A DNA stretch of 64,000 nt from assembly GCF_018128225.1 (NCBI RefSeq), contig NZ_CP072377.1:1550001-1614000 (forward strand), written 5' to 3'. Under the pieces are notes generated by a model, which ran no database searches, had not been told where the DNA came from, and saw nothing but the letters and a program-made list of their open reading frames with translations. Both the position numbers and the translations under genes were made by a program. Positions 7,675-16,559 of this stretch are shown piece after piece (the first letter of the stretch is position 1; every line of letters starts with the position of its first letter). The stretch comes from Leptotrichia sp. oral taxon 218 (lineage in GTDB: Bacteria; Fusobacteriota; Fusobacteriia; Fusobacteriales; Leptotrichiaceae).

Positions 7675-10230
7675 TTATTTTTTATTTTTTCTAAATGAAT
7701 CAAACATATTTTTAGCATTGCTGTAAAGAATTTTTACTTCATAAGGTTTTACATCCACTTGTATTTTTCTCTCAGAAATTGCATAATTTTCTTTTGGATT
7801 TAATTGATTTTTATAAAATCCAAACATTTTTGGAACATTTAAGTTTAGTGGATAACTGTCGGTGCTGTTGTTTACCAAAACTATGATTGATTCATTTCCT
7901 AAGGAAATTTCATAGGAAATAAAATCCGTATTTGGTTTTGGTGGTGTGTAGTCACGACCTTGATATAATTTTGCTCTTCTTGTCTGATCAGCTAAATATG
8001 CTGCAATTTCAGCATCAACTCTACCTTTCGTCTTCCCATCACTATAAACTTCTAATATTCTAAGTTTTCCATTTTTAAACAAATTTTTGTGCTCTTTTCT
8101 TATTTTTAGTAAACTTCTATAATGATTTTCAATTTCTTTGTTGCTTGTAACTGGATAAGAAATAAATTTTTGCACTTCATTTACTTCCACTGAATCTGGC
8201 AAACTTCTAAGTACTTTTTTATATTTACTTATATCATCAGTTTCATTATCATATGGTTCGTAATCATCCCATAACATAGGTTTTCTATTTCTAGGAGAAT
8301 CCGCTCCCCACATTCCCTTTTCATCTCCATAATAAATAATAGGAGTTGCAGGTAACATCATTTGCATCGAAACCACTCTTTTTAATTTACTTATTGCAGT
8401 TCCATCATATAAATCAGGTCTTATGTTTAAATACTGATTTGACTGATTATTTCTGTCATAAACACGGTTTGTGTTTATCATTCCACTAAAAATTCTATCT
8501 GTGTCCAGTGAACCTATAAAAAGCTGCGTCATATTAAATCTGTCAGATGAATATCTATTATAAATTTCATTTAATTTTGAAGCAAATTCTACTCCATTTA
8601 TACGATAATTAGGATTTGTATTTACGGTGTATTTAATTATATTATTTATAATATTATAATCCGCTCCACTGTCATAAACTCCATCATCTATATCTTTTGT
8701 AAAACTATTAGAAAACTCTCCAGTTATTAATAAATCTGGCTTATACTGCTTTAAATTTTCCGTGATATCAGCTATATATTCTTTATTTCTATCGTCATAA
8801 TATACATATCTAATTCCATCAATTCCATCATCATAAATATTTTTCTTAAAAGTTTGGTCTGGTCCTAAAATCCATTTTTTCATCGAATTTTCAAAATAAT
8901 TTTGAACTTCTTTGTTGCTCAAATCAAGCACTGTATCTTTTAAATACCAATCTTTAAACTCTTTATTTTCTCTTGCAAAAAAAGCTCCCGAAGTCACATC
9001 TGGCGCAACTTCCAAAACAACTTTTAACCCTTTCTGATGCGCCTTTTTTACAAGACTTGCAAGAACCAAGTCAGAATCAGTCCAAACCCAGCTATTTATA
9101 TTTCTCAAATCTTCCCCAAGCAAATTTTTATCAGTTGTCGGATTAAAAACTAATAAATTTAATTCTTTGTCACCATTGACATTGTGAACAGGTGCTTTTA
9201 TATCAAGCGCCTTTATTGTCCCAGTCTGCTCAATAACTCCAAAATATGGATCTACATGATTAAAATAAATCGTATCATATTTATGATTTGACAACGAATA
9301 AAAAGGTGAAGATAAAATTATATATTCCACTCCTAAATTTTTCAAATAATCTAGTTTTTCTTCAACACCTTTTAAATCTCCACCATAATAACGGGTGTAA
9401 TTTTGCACTTCATTTAACGCACTTTCTTCCCACTCATTTTTTTCTTCATAATTACTGTTCCATTCATTTAATGAAAATTGCGGTTTGCTTCCATCTCCCC
9501 ATTCAGCTAAAAGTAATTCTCTTTTTGTAGTTCCCGAACGAATTTCTCCAGTTGGTGCAGAAAAGTCATCAGTTCCAAATTCATTAAAGATCGCATCGTT
9601 GTCAACATCTCCATTTCTAAATGAATCAATGTAAATTTGGTAACCAACAGAACCTTTTGCCCAATCTGGAATTTGTGTCAATTTTTTTGAATTTGTATAT
9701 TCAAATGGAATTACCGAACTTCTATTTTTTGTTAAATTTCTTCCCATAAAATATTTTGTCTTGGCGTCAGTTATTTCAAAAAAATAATCTTTAATCGTGT
9801 CTGGAACTTCTGCTAAAAATGTTTCGTTTCCACCATAATTTCCAATTCCACGCATCATTTTTTTTCCATTTTTATAAATTACTTCCACTGAATAAACATC
9901 GTTGTTTTTCGTTTTCATAAGTATTTTTACATTTTTCCCATCTTTTACACGATATTCAGAATTTTCTTCGTGTTTTAACGAATTTACATCTATTATTCCG
10001 TCATTTCTCTGACTGTATTTCAAATTTTCATTCGTACTTTTATTTTCTTGGTCGTCTATAATTTCTTCATCTATTTTTGAACTGTCATCTATAATTTCTT
10101 GCGTTGATTCGTCCAGATGCTCCATATTTGTATCTGCATTGTTCACTTTGTCACTTTTTTCTTTTGAAAAAGAAAGAGTTGTACCAATTATAAATAACAG
10201 AACTATAATTTTTAATTTTAATTTACTCAT
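7675..10230 (-). CDS. Secreted GH13 alpha-amylase-like protein with a degenerate active site
   Basis: The protein has a signal peptide (hydrophobic residues about 6-21), an Asp/Glu/Asn-rich linker, an N-terminal beta domain and a GH13 barrel related to neopullulanase/cyclomaltodextrinase (YYGGDLKGVEEKLDYLKNLG, YYGDEKGMWGADSPRNRKPM). The catalytic regions are altered. Region I reads LEVAPDVTS where DxxxNH is expected (about residue 405). Region II reads GIRYVYYDD, so the nucleophile Asp is Val (about 473). The general acid Glu remains (LITGEF, about 504). Region IV reads GSLDTDRI, keeping Asp but losing His (about 574). Normal hydrolysis is therefore unlikely; a glycan-binding role is possible. 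Its ATG overlaps the comF stop by four bases, so it is last in the yraN operon. Confidence 0.85.
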   Translation of the reverse strand: MSKLKLKIIVLLFIIGTTLSFSKEKSDKVNNADTNMEHLDESTQEIIDDSSKIDEEIIDDQENKSTNENLKYSQRNDGIIDVNSLKHEENSEYRVKDGKNVKILMKTKNNDVYSVEVIYKNGKKMMRGIGNYGGNETFLAEVPDTIKDYFFEITDAKTKYFMGRNLTKNRSSVIPFEYTNSKKLTQIPDWAKGSVGYQIYIDSFRNGDVDNDAIFNEFGTDDFSAPTGEIRSGTTKRELLLAEWGDGSKPQFSLNEWNSNYEEKNEWEESALNEVQNYTRYYGGDLKGVEEKLDYLKNLGVEYIILSSPFYSLSNHKYDTIYFNHVDPYFGVIEQTGTIKALDIKAPVHNVNGDKELNLLVFNPTTDKNLLGEDLRNINSWVWTDSDLVLASLVKKAHQKGLKVVLEVAPDVTSGAFFARENKEFKDWYLKDTVLDLSNKEVQNYFENSMKKWILGPDQTFKKNIYDDGIDGIRYVYYDDRNKEYIADITENLKQYKPDLLITGEFSNSFTKDIDDGVYDSGADYNIINNIIKYTVNTNPNYRINGVEFASKLNEIYNRYSSDRFNMTQLFIGSLDTDRIFSGMINTNRVYDRNNQSNQYLNIRPDLYDGTAISKLKRVVSMQMMLPATPIIYYGDEKGMWGADSPRNRKPMLWDDYEPYDNETDDISKYKKVLRSLPDSVEVNEVQKFISYPVTSNKEIENHYRSLLKIRKEHKNLFKNGKLRILEVYSDGKTKGRVDAEIAAYLADQTRRAKLYQGRDYTPPKPNTDFISYEISLGNESIIVLVNNSTDSYPLNLNVPKMFGFYKNQLNPKENYAISERKIQVDVKPYEVKILYSNAKNMFDSFRKNKK

Positions 10231-10958
10231 ATTTCTCCTTTATCTTTTTTAATTTCTTTTGCCGCTGCAAGACAAAAAACGATAATATTTAAATTTTTAA
10301 TTTTAGAACTTTGTAAAATTTCATTTTTTATTTCTTTTAAAGTCGCTCCTGTCGTAACAATGTCGTCAACAATCAAAATATTTTTATTACTAAAATCAAT
10401 TCCCCCTGAAATTTCAAATGCACCTTTTATATTTTTTTTCCTTTTTTCCTCATCCAAAATTGACGCCATTTTTTTAGTATTTTTTGTCCTTTTAATTTTA
10501 CAATATTTTATTTCTAAATAATTTAGAATCTCGTCAACTTGATTAAAACCCCGTTCACTTTTTCTCTTTTTACTTACAGGCACACTTACAACAATATCTA
10601 TTTTTTCTTTTTTCAAGATAAAATAAAATTCTTTTTTTATAAGTCCTGAAATAAATTTTGCCAAAATTTTTTTCTTGTTATATTTATAAGCATAAATCAA
10701 TCTTTTAAATTCATTGTTATAATCCCATAAATAATAAATATTATTAAGTTTTCGCAATTTTTTTAAATCATTAAAAATTTTTTTAGTCTTTTTTGAAACT
10801 ATTTCGCACTCAACTAATTCCTCCCCAGAAATTATATCTTTATTTCTAAAAAAAATTCCTTTAAAGTTAAAAATCTCGCTTTTTAATTTATCAATAATTT
10901 TTAACTGGGTCTTTGACTTTTTCAAGTACTTTAGTTGAGTACATTTCTGTATATCCAC
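10227..10958 (-). CDS. ComF-like phosphoribosyltransferase-fold protein
   Basis: ComF-family proteins share the type I phosphoribosyltransferase fold and act in DNA uptake or amidophosphoribosyl chemistry. The diagnostic parts are VPVSKKRKSERGFNQ and the PRPP loop ILIVDDIVTTGATL near the C-terminus. The start is uncertain: the GTG at 10958 overlaps the zinc-ribbon gene by 68 bases, and no ATG with a ribosome site lies nearer. The zinc finger often found at the ComF N-terminus is missing and may be supplied by the separate zinc-ribbon protein upstream. The stop overlaps the next gene's ATG. Confidence 0.8.
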   Translation of the reverse strand: MDIQKCTQLKYLKKSKTQLKIIDKLKSEIFNFKGIFFRNKDIISGEELVECEIVSKKTKKIFNDLKKLRKLNNIYYLWDYNNEFKRLIYAYKYNKKKILAKFISGLIKKEFYFILKKEKIDIVVSVPVSKKRKSERGFNQVDEILNYLEIKYCKIKRTKNTKKMASILDEEKRKKNIKGAFEISGGIDFSNKNILIVDDIVTTGATLKEIKNEILQSSKIKNLNIIVFCLAAAKEIKKDKGEI

Positions 10959-11091
10959 AATTTTGACATATTTTTAAATAAAACATATCTATTCCAATTT
11001 TCGCTTTTGTCGTTTTTGTTGTCGGCACTGCTATTTTTTTTATTTCAAATGTTTTTTCACCACATTTCAAGCATCTTTCATTATTTCTCAT
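10891..11091 (-). CDS. Small zinc-ribbon protein
   Basis: This 66-residue protein has two CxxC knuckles (CLKCG near residue 8 and CQNCG near residue 43), a classic four-cysteine zinc ribbon, ending CGYTEMYSTKVLEK. It resembles small bacterial nucleic-acid-binding zinc-ribbon proteins of the DUF2082 type. The ribosome site GAGGTG overlaps the end of yraN eight bases upstream. Its 3' end overlaps the comF frame, suggesting coupled translation. Confidence 0.75.
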   Translation of the reverse strand: MRNNERCLKCGEKTFEIKKIAVPTTKTTKAKIGIDMFYLKICQNCGYTEMYSTKVLEKVKDPVKNY

Positions 11092-11099
11092 ATTTCACC

Positions 11100-11462
11100 T
11101 CAAAACGCATTTTTTATCCATTCAATATTATTAGAAAAACTGTCTATTCCAATAATATCATACCTTACGCCACTATTCCATTTATTTTTTAATATATAAA
11201 CCTGTGAAGTTGCCAAAATTTTTTTTTGCTTTCTTTGTGTAACCATTTCAACGGCTTTCCCAAAAAAATCATTTTTTCTATATTTAACTTCCACAAACAC
11301 AAGTGTTTCGTCATTTTCAAAATCTTTAAAAATCAAGTCAATCTCCCCATACCTGCTAGAAAAATTTCTTTCAACAAAAACAAGTCCCTTTAAAGTTAAA
11401 TACTCTTTTGCAATCTCTTCATATTCAAACCCAATTTTTCTCTTATTTCTCAATTTTCCCAT
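11100..11462 (-). CDS. YraN family (UPF0102) nuclease-fold protein
   Basis: YraN proteins have a PD-(D/E)XK endonuclease-like fold; their exact role is unsettled, with links to DNA processing and cell division. The conserved core is present: G-x-x-Y-E near the N-terminus, RNFSSRYGEIDLIF (Glu/Asp), VFVEVKYRK (E-x-K) and KILATSQVYI. Its 120 residues are typical. It heads the minus-strand operon with the zinc ribbon, comF and the GH13-like gene. Confidence 0.88.
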   Translation of the reverse strand: MGKLRNKRKIGFEYEEIAKEYLTLKGLVFVERNFSSRYGEIDLIFKDFENDETLVFVEVKYRKNDFFGKAVEMVTQRKQKKILATSQVYILKNKWNSGVRYDIIGIDSFSNNIEWIKNAF

Positions 11463-11612
11463 TTTAATCCAATTCCCTTTTTTATTTTTCTAAAAATATT
11501 TTATCACATTTGAAGCGAAAAAACAAAATTTTCATTTTTTACAATTTTTATAAATTTATATCTTATTTTTTAACTAACAAACAAAAATATAAGATTATAC
11601 TAATCAAAAAAT

Positions 11613-11670
11613 CATAATAAAAAGGTACAATTTTAATGTGAAGAAAAAACTTATGTATCTTTTTATTATG
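11613..11670. repeat. Long inverted repeat in the yraN / 11709 intergenic region
   Basis: Arms 11613-11629 and 11654-11670 match at 16 of 17 positions around a 24-base loop. The arm contains AATAAAAAGGTACA. It lies 40 bases before a ribosome site, so it would form in the leader of the secreted-protein gene. It could be a terminator, an attenuator or a small mobile palindrome. Confidence 0.5.
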
Positions 11671-11708
11671 TAAAAAATTATAAAAATAAAAAAAGGAAGT
11701 GATCTTTT

Positions 11709-12062
11709 ATGAAAAAAGTACTAATTCTAATGTTATTATTAGGTAGTTTTGCTTTTGGTGAAAGCATGTCGATTGAAACTAGAAAATCAGATAGATGTGT
11801 TCCAGCAAATTATAGCCTTGATTATCAAGGAATAGATTCTTTCAATGATGGATATTATGCTCACATGTATGAATATGCTAATTGCAAAATAGGTGGTCAT
11901 TATTTTCACAATGTACGATTAGCAATAATTACAAAAAGCAGTAATGAATTTACAGATACTCTTTCATCTTTAACATTTTATCCTAAAAAGACCGTATACT
12001 ATTACCCAAATGAAAATAAAATTTCATTTAACATAAATAAAGTGGTATCATGGAAACATTAA
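11709..12062 (+). CDS. Secreted hypothetical protein
   Basis: I do not recognise a family. The 117-residue protein has a clear signal peptide (MKKVLILMLLLGSFAFG, cleavage likely after Gly or Ala about 17-19). The mature part has two cysteines (RCVPAN and NCKIGG) that could form a disulfide, and many aromatic residues in short beta-like segments. AAAGGAAGTGATC precedes the ATG. It is a single gene with its own terminator. Confidence 0.7.
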   Translation: MKKVLILMLLLGSFAFGESMSIETRKSDRCVPANYSLDYQGIDSFNDGYYAHMYEYANCKIGGHYFHNVRLAIITKSSNEFTDTLSSLTFYPKKTVYYYPNENKISFNINKVVSWKH

Positions 12063-12086
12063 ACAACAATTTAAAAATTTTCGTTC

Positions 12087-12140
12087 AAACCTCTGAATAA
12101 TGTATAATAAAATAATTATACATATTTGGAGGTTTTTATT
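12087..12140 (+). terminator. Terminator after the 11709 gene
   Basis: AAACCTC pairs with GAGGTTT, and an inner stem ATGTATAAT / ATTATACAT stabilises the hairpin; TTTTTATTTT follows. Confidence 0.8.
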
Positions 12141-12219
12141 TTGGGTAATATAAATTAAAAAATTGCAAAAAAATATGATATAATTTAAAAAAAATAAAAA
12201 AAAGGAGATAAAAATAAAA

Positions 12220-12882
12220 ATGAATAAAAAATTTAACTACAAACCATTAATTGAATACACAAATTATGAAGGGAAAAAATATGTAAAACCTGAAAAAGCT
12301 GGAGATTTAAAGGAAGATATGGAGCTTTTTAGAAAAAATGGACAAAATGCTAGAAAAGTTTTTACGGAAATTGCAAAGGCTTTGGAAGAAAAGACTGATG
12401 GATTTCATTTGCAGAAAGTTAGTAGCTGGATGAATCAGGCTCAGATTGCAAGACCTTATCTTTGGGTATTTTTGCGACAAGATGGGGATAGTGATACTGA
12501 ATCAGGGATTGCTTTGAGAGTTTTTAAAAATGGGAAGACTAAGAAAATTGGGATTTCGCTTGAAGTGAGTTTTGTTGAAAGAAAAATTGGGGAAAATACG
12601 CTTGAAAATCAGAATAAAGTTTTAGAAGTGCCGATTAATGAACCGCTTTATTATTTTGTGCAATTTGCGAAAAGTAAGGAAAACTGTGCTTTGGATAGAT
12701 TTGAAGGTAATGAAAGTAATAGAGAAAAATTTCTTAAAGAGTGGAAAAATGGGGGAATTAGGAAAGTTTTGGTTAAGTTTGATGTGGAAGAGATTGAAAG
12801 ATTTGAGAGTTTGGATGAGCTTGTTGAGGAATTTTTGGAAGGAATCAGATTGCTTATGCCATTTTATGTTGCTACTCACTAA
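12220..12882 (+). CDS. Hypothetical protein, 220 residues
   Basis: I do not recognise a family. The protein has no signal peptide or membrane segment and is predicted to be a mixed alpha/beta cytosolic protein. A helical N-terminal third (MELFRKNGQNARKVFTEIAKALEEK) is followed by a beta-rich middle (PYLWVFLRQDGDSDTESGIALRVF). The C-terminus is acidic and helical (ESLDELVEEFLEGIRLLMPFY). AAAGGAG lies before the ATG with a long spacer. It is monocistronic between a terminator and a small mobile palindrome. Confidence 0.65.
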   Translation: MNKKFNYKPLIEYTNYEGKKYVKPEKAGDLKEDMELFRKNGQNARKVFTEIAKALEEKTDGFHLQKVSSWMNQAQIARPYLWVFLRQDGDSDTESGIALRVFKNGKTKKIGISLEVSFVERKIGENTLENQNKVLEVPINEPLYYFVQFAKSKENCALDRFEGNESNREKFLKEWKNGGIRKVLVKFDVEEIERFESLDELVEEFLEGIRLLMPFYVATH

Positions 12883-12976
12883 CTAGTAAAATTATTTAAA
12901 TTTAAAGGAATTTACTACTATTGAATAAAAGACTAAAAAATTTGTTGTAAAATAAATAAAATATTATTTTTATATT

Positions 12977-13073
12977 AGACTTGTTCAATAACTATATAAA
13001 TTTAGGATTTGACAAAATAAATATTTAAAAACTAGAGGTTATTCCTTGTAAACTTAGGTTATCGAACATATCT
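12977..13073. mobile_element. Putative MITE with imperfect terminal inverted repeats
   Basis: The ends AGACTTGTTCAATAACT and AGATATGTTCGATAACC (right end read on the minus strand) match at about 13 of 17 positions around a 63-base AT-rich centre, with ATT on both outer sides as a possible short target duplication. It encodes nothing. The family is not identified; other copies in the genome would confirm it. Confidence 0.4.
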
Positions 13074-13109
13074 ATTCTATTATTTGAGAAAAAATTAGGA
13101 GTGATGATT

Positions 13110-14420
13110 TTGAATTTTGATGAAGCGTTTAAAATACTGGAAATAGAGCCGACAAATGATAAGAAGAAAATAAAAATTGCATATTCTAAAATGTTGAAAA
13201 AATATCATCCTGAGGAGTTTCCTGAGATGTTTATGAAGATTAATGAAGCGTATAGGGTTGCTTTGGAGTTTGAAAAATTTGATTTTAATGAAATTAATTT
13301 TAATAAAGGGAATTTTAGAAATAAAAATTTTTTTGAAATTGAACAAAAGTCGGAAAAAGATGGATATGAGGAAGTTTCTTTTGGAAATGATATTCAAAAG
13401 TCAGAGATTGAAAATGAAGAATTTTCTGATATTTTTAATGGGAAATATGAATGGATGGAAAAAAATTTCAAATCTTGGATAAAAGAAATTCGTAGGATTT
13501 TAAATGGCGAAAAAGTTTCTTTTATTTACTTAAAAGTTTTTTTGAAAAGATTTGATAAGTTTTCAGATGATGAAAAGTCTAGGATTAGGGATATTTTAGG
13601 ATTGGAAAATAATGATTTTGAAGATAATTTGATTTTAAAATCAGAGAATCTTTTTGAATTTGAAAAAGAATACATTATTTCCTGTTTGTCAAATAATAAA
13701 AATGAATTTGGGGAAATAAAGGGGCTTTATAACAGTAAAGAGAAAAAAGATAATGATAAGGCTCTAGAAAATTTTGTAGAAAGATATTTTAATGTGAAAA
13801 AGTTGAATATTTTTGGATTTTTTATATTTTGGAATATTTATCGTGGAAATTATAAATATTTTGATATAAAAATAAATAAAAGAATTCACAATTTGTTTTT
13901 TAATTCAGCAAATAATTTCTTTTTTAAAAGAATAGTTTACAGTTATAAGAAAATAAAGAATATATTTTATCATTTGGAAATTACTTGCGAAGACGATATT
14001 GGAGAAGATGACGCTTTTATACACACTCTAATATTTCTTCTTAGTTGTATTGCGCTAATTTTTATTTGCATATTTAGTTTACCAGCAATAATAAATACAA
14101 AGGAAATAGATTATAGAAATGTCGTGAAAAGTTTTGAATTAGTGAGAATTTATTGGATTGTACTTACAGTTACAAGAATTTATTTAGATTTTTCACTTGC
14201 AAAACGTGGAAACAATTTAAACATGGCAAGTATGTTGAATATACAGATAATTTTGCTTGGAAGTTATTTAATTTCTATTTATTTTAATTATAAAATTAAA
14301 GATTTTCTATTGTTTGGAATATTAATATGGATGCTTATAAAATTAATAATTGTAAATAGAATAAAATATTTAAGATTGAAAAATTATGCAAAAAAAATTT
14401 TAGATAAAATATATAATTAA
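13110..14420 (+). CDS. Membrane-anchored J-like protein, probable partner of the adjacent HscC-type Hsp70
   Basis: The first 50 residues form a J-like domain (FDEAFKILEIEPTNDKKKIK, then YSKMLKKYHPEEFPEMFMKINEAYRVAL). The essential HPD loop reads HPE, which may weaken or change Hsp70 stimulation. An acidic linker and a helical middle follow, then about four hydrophobic segments in the last third (IFLLSCIALIFICIF, IYWIVLTV, IQIILLGSYLISIYF, LLFGILIWMLIKLII). TTG 13110 is preferred because AGGAG sits eight bases before it; ATG 13104 and GTG 13101 are too close. E. coli hscC is also linked to membrane J proteins (DjlB/DjlC), which supports the pairing. Confidence 0.75.
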   Translation: MNFDEAFKILEIEPTNDKKKIKIAYSKMLKKYHPEEFPEMFMKINEAYRVALEFEKFDFNEINFNKGNFRNKNFFEIEQKSEKDGYEEVSFGNDIQKSEIENEEFSDIFNGKYEWMEKNFKSWIKEIRRILNGEKVSFIYLKVFLKRFDKFSDDEKSRIRDILGLENNDFEDNLILKSENLFEFEKEYIISCLSNNKNEFGEIKGLYNSKEKKDNDKALENFVERYFNVKKLNIFGFFIFWNIYRGNYKYFDIKINKRIHNLFFNSANNFFFKRIVYSYKKIKNIFYHLEITCEDDIGEDDAFIHTLIFLLSCIALIFICIFSLPAIINTKEIDYRNVVKSFELVRIYWIVLTVTRIYLDFSLAKRGNNLNMASMLNIQIILLGSYLISIYFNYKIKDFLLFGILIWMLIKLIIVNRIKYLRLKNYAKKILDKIYN

Positions 14421-14583
14421 AAAAATTACAGTTAATAAAAATAAAATTATTAAAAATTAAAGAATTGAGACTATTTATCAAAAAGTAATAAAATATAAAA
14501 AATAAAAATTGAAAAATGCTATATTAGAAAATTTTCTAAACTTTTATAAATGACCAAAATATTATTAAAGGAGAAAAATAAAA

Positions 14584-16203
14584 ATGGGAAGAATGATTGG
14601 AATTGATCTGGGAACAACGAATAGCCTAGCTACATATATTGACGATAATGGGAAAATAGAGTTTATAAAAAATGAATATGGAAATATTTTGATTCCGTCT
14701 GTTGTGGGAATTGATGAAAATGATGATATTATTGTAGGGGAATTAGCAAAAGAAAGAAGAATGATGAATGCTGGGGAAACTGCGAGTAATTTTAAAAGAA
14801 GAATGGGAACAGATGCAAAAATTAAAGTTAAAAATAGAACTTTTGATGCACAAATGTTATCTTCATTTGTTTTGAAACATTTAAAGGAAAATGCTGAAAA
14901 ACAGTTAAATGAAAAAATAAATAGGGCGATAATAAGTGTACCTGCATATTTTAATGATAAACAGCGAAGAGATACAAAAATGGCAGCAGAATTGGCAGGA
15001 CTTACAGTAGAAAGACTTATAAATGAACCAACGGCTGCGGCATTGTCACTTGGAAGCAATATTTTAAATCAAAATTTAAAGTTTATTGTTCTTGATTTGG
15101 GTGGTGGGACATTTGATGTTACTTTGCTTGAAACATTTGAAAATATTATGGATGTGATTTCTATAAGCGGGGATACGATGCTTGGTGGAGAAGATTTTAC
15201 TACTAAAATTTGTGAAATTTTTCTAAAGAATATTAAATTAGCAATAACAGATTTGAGCCGTGATGAAAGAACAAAATTGTATACAAAGGCAGATAGAGCG
15301 AAAAAATTAATAAGTTTAAAAGATATTGAAATTGAGCTAGAAATTAAAGGAAAAAATTATAAATCAGAAATTACACAAAAGGATTTTAGAGAAACTGTAA
15401 AACCGTTGCTTGTGAAAATGAAAGCTGCAATTGACAAGGCTTTGCAGGATGGAAATACAGATGCCAGAGAAATTGAAAAGGTTGTTTTGGTTGGAGGAGC
15501 TGTAAAATTAGGGATTATTGAAGAATTTACAGAAAAATATTTTCATAAAATGCGTGGAGAAAAAATATATTTTAGTAGCGAGAATTTTATTGAAAATAAT
15601 AAACTCGTGTCAATAGTGGCAAATCCTGATACAGTTGTAGCTTACGGTGTTGGAGTTGCAGTTGGAATGAAAGAAAGAAACAAAATGTTTAAGGAGAGAA
15701 TTTTAACTGATGTTTGTCCATTTACTTTAGGAACAGAACTCGTAGGAAAACGATTTGCACCAATTATTCCTAGAAATACAACTGTTCCAACAAGTAAATC
15801 TGAATATTTTTACACAATAGATGACTATCAGGATAAAGTGAATGTTGGAATTTATCAAGGAGAAAGCCTGAATATAGATGACAATTTATTTTTGGGAAAT
15901 TTTTTGATAGATGTGCCACGAAATATAGCAGGAAAGGAAGCTATAAATGTCAGATTTACTTATGATATAAACGGTATTCTGGAAGTGGAAGCGACAGTTG
16001 TGAGTACAGGACTTAAAAAAAGTAAATTGATTGTAAATGGAGATTTATCTGAAGAAGAAAAAAACGAGAAAATAAAAATGCTGGAAGAAATAAAAATTCA
16101 GTCTGAAAATAAAAATAAGGATAAACTGCTGCTTGAGAGAGCAAATAGAATTTATGCTGAGATAGTAAATACAGAAATAAGAAATCATATTTCTGGTTAT
16201 TAA
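14584..16203 (+). CDS. hscC: HscC-type Hsp70 chaperone, C-terminal tail lost by frameshift
   Basis: The nucleotide-binding domain is intact: IGIDLGTTNSLA (phosphate 1), VPAYFNDKQRRDT, LINEPTAAALSLG, LDLGGGTFDV (phosphate 2) and VVLVGGAVKLG (adenosine). The segment FKRRMGTD…TFDAQMLSSFVLKHLKE and the overall size match HscC rather than DnaK. A substrate-binding beta domain follows. The frame stops after NTEIRNHISGY, but the next bases encode a conserved acidic tail in another frame. A duplicate of this region at 17783 reads through in frame, so a net one-base loss near 16200 removed about 66 residues here. The J-like gene ends 163 bases upstream. Confidence 0.85.
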   Translation: MGRMIGIDLGTTNSLATYIDDNGKIEFIKNEYGNILIPSVVGIDENDDIIVGELAKERRMMNAGETASNFKRRMGTDAKIKVKNRTFDAQMLSSFVLKHLKENAEKQLNEKINRAIISVPAYFNDKQRRDTKMAAELAGLTVERLINEPTAAALSLGSNILNQNLKFIVLDLGGGTFDVTLLETFENIMDVISISGDTMLGGEDFTTKICEIFLKNIKLAITDLSRDERTKLYTKADRAKKLISLKDIEIELEIKGKNYKSEITQKDFRETVKPLLVKMKAAIDKALQDGNTDAREIEKVVLVGGAVKLGIIEEFTEKYFHKMRGEKIYFSSENFIENNKLVSIVANPDTVVAYGVGVAVGMKERNKMFKERILTDVCPFTLGTELVGKRFAPIIPRNTTVPTSKSEYFYTIDDYQDKVNVGIYQGESLNIDDNLFLGNFLIDVPRNIAGKEAINVRFTYDINGILEVEATVVSTGLKKSKLIVNGDLSEEEKNEKIKMLEEIKIQSENKNKDKLLLERANRIYAEIVNTEIRNHISGY

Positions 16204-16489
16204 AAAAATATCAAATGGTTGTAGCAACAGGCGATAGAATTCGTATTCAAAAGGCGAAAGAAAGTTTCTCACAGTTTCTTGATAAAATTGATCCTGAAAT
16301 TAATGATATGAGTATAGAAGATATTTTGAAAGATTTTGAAGATGAAACGGAAGAGGAAGATATGAAAGAAGAAGATGAACTAAAATTTTGGAATTAAAAA
16401 ATAATTCTTAATTATGAAGAAAAATAATTAAATATTTAAATTTTAATGATTTTGAAATTATGAAAAATGAGGTAAAATATATTAAGAAA
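16175..16489 (+). repeat. Direct repeat, original copy (hscC 3' end and downstream)
   Basis: This stretch of about 315 bases recurs at 17781-18096 with few differences. It covers the end of hscC and the intergenic region including GAGGTAAAATATATTAAGAAA. Confidence 0.85.
16204..16397 (+). pseudogene. Detached C-terminal tail of hscC
   Basis: After the premature stop, a shifted frame encodes YQMVVATGDRIRIQKAKESF and then an acidic end (FEDETEEEDMKEEDELKFWN). It is the lid/tail of the preceding Hsp70, not an independent gene, although an ATG at 16215 could allow a 60-residue product. No ribosome site precedes that ATG. Confidence 0.75.
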
Positions 16490-16559
16490 CTGAAAATAAA
16501 TAATAAATTAAAGTAAAATAAATTTGTTTGACAACTTTTTTAAAAGGAGTGAGATGGTT

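Noticed and set aside
14565-15059. Long antisense frame over hscC and similar antisense frames over carB, purA, murA and ppaC regions
   Set aside because: They are shadows of highly biased coding sequence on the other strand, without start signals.
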